Assembly (NCBI GenBank): GCA_036506175.1
Contig: DASXSE010000111.1
Coordinates: forward strand, 1-23,773
Length of the DNA stretch: 23,773 nt
Source: JAIBJP01 sp036506175
GTDB taxonomy: Bacteria; Actinomycetota; Thermoleophilia; Gaiellales; Gaiellaceae
Reading direction: 5' to 3'
The position numbers were made by a program, and so were the translations under genes. The notes below the pieces were generated by a model that was given only the letters and a program-made list of their open reading frames with translations, did not search any database and was not told the origin of the DNA. Positions 21,097-23,773 of this stretch are shown piece by piece (position 1 is the first letter of the stretch; each line of letters begins with the position of its first letter).

Positions 21097-22128
21097 GTGC
21101 AGGATACCGAGAAAGAAACGCCGCCCCTGTACCCAAAGATCGAGTTGCACGTGCATCTCGAGGCGACCGTCCGGCCCGAGACGCTGCTCGAGATCGCGCG
21201 GCGAAACGGCTACGCGCTTCCCGCCGAGGATGTCGAAGGGATCAGGGAGCTCTATCGCTACCGGGACTTCGACCACTTCATCGAGGTCTGGATTCTCACG
21301 ACGAACGCGCTGCGTTGCGCCGACGATTTCCGCAGCGTCGTCGTCGGCTACGCAGAGGAGGCCGTCCGCCACGGGGCCGTTTACATCGAGGGGATCTTCT
21401 CCCCGATCGAGCGGACATGGCGCGGAGTCGATTGGGACGAAATCTTCAGCGGCTACTGCGACGGCGCCCAGGAGGCCCTCGAGGTTCACGGGGTCGAGGT
21501 CCTCCTCACGCCCGACATCACTCGCGGAGCCGAGCCTGAGGACGGCGTTGAGCTCGTCGGCTATGCGGCGAAGTATCGCGATCGCGGAATCGTCGGAGTC
21601 GGGCTCGGCGGCGAGGAAGCCCCCCATCCGCCGGAGAAGTTCGTCGAGGCCTTTGCGCTCGCCCGCGAGGAAGGGCTCGGTTCGGTCCCGCACGCCGGCG
21701 AAGTCGTCGGGCCGGCTTCGATCTGGGGAGCGATCGACGCGCTCCACGCGGACCGCGTCCGACACGGGATTCGTGCCGTGGAGGATCCGGCGCTGCTCGA
21801 AGAGCTTGCCGCCCGCGAGATCGTTCTCGACGTCACTCCCCTGTCCAACCTACGGACCGGGGTCGTGAGGTCGCTCCAGGAGCACCCGCTGCCCGAGCTC
21901 CTCGCAGCGGGAATTCCTTGCTCGCTCTCGACCGACGATCCCGAGATGTTCGACACCGATCTCACGCGCGAATACGAGGCTGCCGCCTCGTTAGGCCTGC
22001 ATCCGAAGACGTTCTTCGACGCCGGTGTTAAGGGCGCGCTCTGCGACGACGACACGCGTGAACGTCTCCGTGGGATCGCGGAGTCGTTCGACTGGGACGC
22101 GGTCGCGCCGGTTACGACTCGGTACTAA
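21097..22128 (+). CDS. Adenosine deaminase family protein
   Basis: Encodes 343 residues from GTG at 21097, near the usual family length. The metal and catalytic residues of the family are all in place: His18 and His20 (PKIELHVHLEAT), His199 and Glu202 (VPHAGEVVG), His223 (RVRHGIRA), Asp280 and Asp281 (CSLSTDDP). The family hydrolyses the amino group of adenosine, adenine or aminodeoxyfutalosine using a zinc ion. The substrate cannot be fixed from sequence by eye; adenosine, adenine and 6-amino-6-deoxyfutalosine (menaquinone synthesis) remain open. The stop overlaps the end of the convergent tatC by 17 bases. Confidence 0.9.
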   Translation: MQDTEKETPPLYPKIELHVHLEATVRPETLLEIARRNGYALPAEDVEGIRELYRYRDFDHFIEVWILTTNALRCADDFRSVVVGYAEEAVRHGAVYIEGIFSPIERTWRGVDWDEIFSGYCDGAQEALEVHGVEVLLTPDITRGAEPEDGVELVGYAAKYRDRGIVGVGLGGEEAPHPPEKFVEAFALAREEGLGSVPHAGEVVGPASIWGAIDALHADRVRHGIRAVEDPALLEELAAREIVLDVTPLSNLRTGVVRSLQEHPLPELLAAGIPCSLSTDDPEMFDTDLTREYEAAASLGLHPKTFFDAGVKGALCDDDTRERLRGIAESFDWDAVAPVTTRY

Positions 22129-22897
22129 AAAAAGCTTCGCGGCGCGCGGCTATCTGCGCGGCCCAGCGCTTCTCGAAGTAGACCGCGGTCCAGATCGAGA
22201 TCTCGTAGAGCGCGAGGATAGGGACTGCCTGCAGGGCCGTCGTCACGATGTCGACGCCGGGCAGCAACACCGCCGCGATGATGCACATGCCGAAGCCGAT
22301 GCGACGGTTGTGGCGAAGCGTGCTCGACGAGAGGATTCCGAGCCGCACGAGGCCGAGAATGAAAACGGGCAACTCGAAGAGCAGGCCGCACGCGAAGATG
22401 GTCGTCGCGGCGAACGAGAAGTAGGGCCGCGCCCGGATCTCGTTCTGGTACACGTCGCTGTCGAAGTTGAGAAGGAACGGGATCGCCGCCGGGAGGACGA
22501 CCCAGTACGCGAAGGCCATTCCTCCGACGAAGAGCCCGGTGGCGACGGCCACGAGGCGCGCCACGACCTTCTGGCTCGTCTCCTCGAAGGCCGGCGCGAG
22601 GAACGACCAGAGTTGCCAGAGGAGGACCGGCAGCGCAATCGCGAGCGCCCCGTAGAGGGCGACCATGAACGACGTCGTGAACGCCTCCAGCGGATCCAGC
22701 GTGATCAGGTGGTTCTGCTGCGCTTCCGGGAGCGGCGCCTTCAGCCACTCGAGGATCGGCTTCCGGAAGATGTAGGTGACGGTGAAGGCCGCGCCGAGCG
22801 CGATCAGCGAGACGACCAGCCGGGAGCGGAACTCTTCGAGGTGCTCGACGAGCGTGACGCTCTCGTCGTGGCGCAGGCGACGCGGCAGGCGCGCCAT
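22112..22897 (-). CDS. tatC: Twin-arginine translocase subunit TatC
   Basis: Encodes 261 residues with six membrane segments. The cytoplasmic N-terminus has the conserved VTLVEHLEEFRSRLVVSLIA, including the Glu/Arg region that recognises the twin-arginine signal. The first external loop has LDPLEAFTTSFMVALYGALA, and FLAPAFEETSQK follows the third segment. GLLFELPVFILGLVRLGIL is the usual fourth-segment block with its conserved Glu. It is the receptor of the Tat system that exports folded proteins, often cofactor-bearing. It lies 9 bp behind tatA. The 3' end overlaps the convergent deaminase gene. Confidence 0.95.
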   Translation of the reverse strand: MARLPRRLRHDESVTLVEHLEEFRSRLVVSLIALGAAFTVTYIFRKPILEWLKAPLPEAQQNHLITLDPLEAFTTSFMVALYGALAIALPVLLWQLWSFLAPAFEETSQKVVARLVAVATGLFVGGMAFAYWVVLPAAIPFLLNFDSDVYQNEIRARPYFSFAATTIFACGLLFELPVFILGLVRLGILSSSTLRHNRRIGFGMCIIAAVLLPGVDIVTTALQAVPILALYEISIWTAVYFEKRWAAQIAARREAFFSTES

Positions 22898-22906
22898 CAG
22901 ACTCGC

Positions 22907-23176
22907 CTAGCTAGAGACGCGTTCGCTCTCGGGCTGCGTCTGCGCCTCGGGCTGGGCCGCCTCGGGCGGCACCGGCGTGGTCGCGGTTGCCGTTGGCTGC
23001 GTCAACTGGGGCTGCTCGACCTCGTCAGGCGTGTCGTTGCCGGAGATCGAGTCCTTGAACTCGCGCATGCCGCGCCCGAGCGAGCGACCCATCTCCGGAA
23101 GCCGCTTGGGCCCGAAGACGAGGAGCAGCACGAGGATGATGACGACGGCGCCCGTCCAGCCGATGTTTCCTGGCAT
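22907..23176 (-). CDS. tatA: Sec-independent translocase protein TatA
   Basis: Encodes 89 residues. A short N-terminal membrane helix (IGWTGAVVIILVLLLVFGP) is followed by the FGPKRLPEMGRSLG hinge and an amphipathic helix to about residue 45 (GRGMREFKDSISG). The rest is a Pro/Gln/Thr-rich cytoplasmic tail. TatA subunits assemble the protein-conducting patch for folded substrates. There is no clear ribosome site, and TATCCT ends 7 nt before the ATG on this strand, so a leaderless start is likely. A single tatA-like gene next to tatC, with no tatB nearby, is usual in Gram-positive bacteria. Confidence 0.93.
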   Translation of the reverse strand: MPGNIGWTGAVVIILVLLLVFGPKRLPEMGRSLGRGMREFKDSISGNDTPDEVEQPQLTQPTATATTPVPPEAAQPEAQTQPESERVSS

Positions 23177-23183
23177 CCCGCCG

Positions 23184-23189
23184 AGGATA
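23184..23189 (-). promoter_or_regulatory. Candidate -10 of the tatA-tatC operon
   Basis: TATCCT on the minus strand, 7 nt before the tatA ATG. No -35 consensus is seen 17 nt further upstream. Confidence 0.35.
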
Positions 23190-23230
23190 GCACGCTAGGA
23201 CGAGCGGGAGGACGCGGAACGGCAGCCGCT

Positions 23231-23262
23231 ACACTGAGTGTCACAAGGGCTTCTCGGAAGCC
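23231..23262. repeat. Two small inverted repeats upstream of sufC
   Basis: ACACTGAGTGT (23231-23241) is a 5+1+5 palindrome. GGCTTC-TCG-GAAGCC (23248-23262) is a 6-bp hairpin. TACACT at 23230-23235, overlapping the first, could be a -10. They lie in the 118-bp space between tatA and sufC. Confidence 0.35.
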
Positions 23263-23274
23263 TTCTCTCGCCAA

Positions 23275-23289
23275 GTAACAGACTGTTAC
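23275..23289. promoter_or_regulatory. Palindromic operator candidate GTAACAGACTGTTAC
   Basis: Two perfect 7-bp half-sites around one base end 5 nt before the sufC start codon. A bound dimeric repressor there would block transcription or translation of the suf genes. A SufR-type Fe-S sensor would be the natural candidate, but none is visible in the window. Confidence 0.45.
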
Positions 23290-23294
23290 AAGCT

Positions 23295-23773
23295 TTGTCT
23301 CTTCTCGAAATCAAGAACCTGCACGTTGCGACCGAGGACGGCACGGAGATCGTCCGCGGCGTCGACCTGTCCGTCTCGCCGGACGAGGTGCACGCTGTCA
23401 TGGGCCCGAACGGGTCCGGGAAGTCGACGCTCGCCTACGCCCTCATGGGCCATCCGGGCTACGAGATCACGGAGGGCGAAATCCTTCTGGACGGGGAGAG
23501 CATCCTCGAGATGGACGCCGACGAGCGTGCCCAGCGCGGGCTGTTTCTGGCCTTCCAGTACCCGCACGCCGTGCCGGGCGTCACGGTGGCGAGCTTTCTC
23601 CGCTCGGCCGTGAACGCGATTCGCAAGGCTCGGGCAGGCGGCGAGGACGACCCCGTCAAGGTGTCCGACTTCCGCAAGGAGATGCAGGCAGCCATGGAGG
23701 CCCTGAAGGTGCCGAAGGAAATGGCGGGCCGCTATCTCAACGAGGGTTTTTCGGGTGGAGAGAAGAAGCGCGT
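23295..23773 (+). CDS. sufC: Fe-S cluster assembly ATPase SufC (3' end outside window)
   Basis: A frame from TTG at 23295 stays open to the window end (159 residues seen). Walker A is GPNGSGKST (37-45), the Q-loop is LFLAFQYPHAVPGV, and the ABC signature with the SufC-specific flank is LNEGFSGGEKKR. The insertion between Q-loop and signature (FLRSAVNAIRKAR, VSDFRKEMQAAMEALKVP) is characteristic of SufC rather than of transporters. SufC drives the SufBCD scaffold that builds Fe-S clusters. No ribosome site precedes the TTG; a palindrome abuts it. Walker B and the end of the gene are not in view. The preceding neighbour is tatA on the other strand, so sufC leads its operon here. Confidence 0.92.
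   Translation, partial: MSLLEIKNLHVATEDGTEIVRGVDLSVSPDEVHAVMGPNGSGKSTLAYALMGHPGYEITEGEILLDGESILEMDADERAQRGLFLAFQYPHAVPGVTVASFLRSAVNAIRKARAGGEDDPVKVSDFRKEMQAAMEALKVPKEMAGRYLNEGFSGGEKKR

Overview
The window reads as chromosomal DNA of a high-G+C Gram-positive bacterium. Third codon positions are strongly G/C biased, GTG and TTG starts are frequent, and many genes overlap by 4 bases. The gene content (a DUF6458-like small membrane protein, a cytochrome c oxidase with cytochrome c fused to subunit II, TatA/TatC, SufC, a SpoIID/LytB-like protein) suggests an actinobacterium, perhaps of the Thermoleophilia/Gaiellales type. That placement is inference from gene style, not a phylogeny.

Layout. (a) 1-798: the C-terminal part of a SpoIID/LytB-like protein that enters from outside the window. 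(b) 795-4740, minus strand: a four-gene nucleotide-sugar operon (UDP-GlcNAc 2-epimerase, UDP-sugar 6-dehydrogenase, Gfo/Idh/MocA oxidoreductase, left-handed beta-helix acyltransferase). It looks like the UDP-ManNAc3NAcA or a related uronic acid pathway, with the expected aminotransferase missing. (c) 4908-4980: tRNA-Lys(CTT). A 24-bp perfect direct repeat of its 3' end recurs at 7278-7301. The 2.3 kb between the copies looks like a decayed tRNA-integrated element. It holds two triplets of 10-bp direct repeats next to the tRNA, a frameshifted small DNA-binding-like gene, a YecM-like VOC gene, a structured gene-poor stretch, and a small cation-transporter gene with no ordinary start codon. No integrase is visible. 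(d) 7502-8599: a conserved gene of unknown function coupled to a nitronate monooxygenase gene that has lost its centre. (e) 8584-10387, minus: a LysM membrane protein and a PQQ-type beta-propeller lipoprotein. (f) 10448-12322, plus: a 41-residue membrane peptide, an SDR oxidoreductase and a zinc-less quinone-reductase-like enzyme. (g) 12319-14166, minus: a K+(Na+)/H+ antiporter with an RCK-C tail and a DUF6458-like protein, separated by two strong hairpins. (h) 14266-19328, plus: the terminal oxidase operon (coxB-cytochrome c, A2-type coxA, a tandem Usp-like protein, coxC, and a two-TM protein carrying a third Usp-like domain). (i) 19330-21050, minus: a TPR membrane protein, a STAS anti-anti-sigma protein and a cytochrome c lipoprotein. 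(j) 21097-22128: a deaminase of the adenosine deaminase family. (k) 22112-23176, minus: tatA and tatC. (l) 23295 to the end: sufC, cut by the window edge, behind a 15-bp palindrome.

The most unusual features are the oxidase operon with three related Usp-like domains, one of them apparently membrane-tethered, and the remnant element at tRNA-Lys. Several genes lack a Shine-Dalgarno sequence but have a TAnnnT hexamer 6-10 nt before the start codon, which suggests leaderless transcripts.
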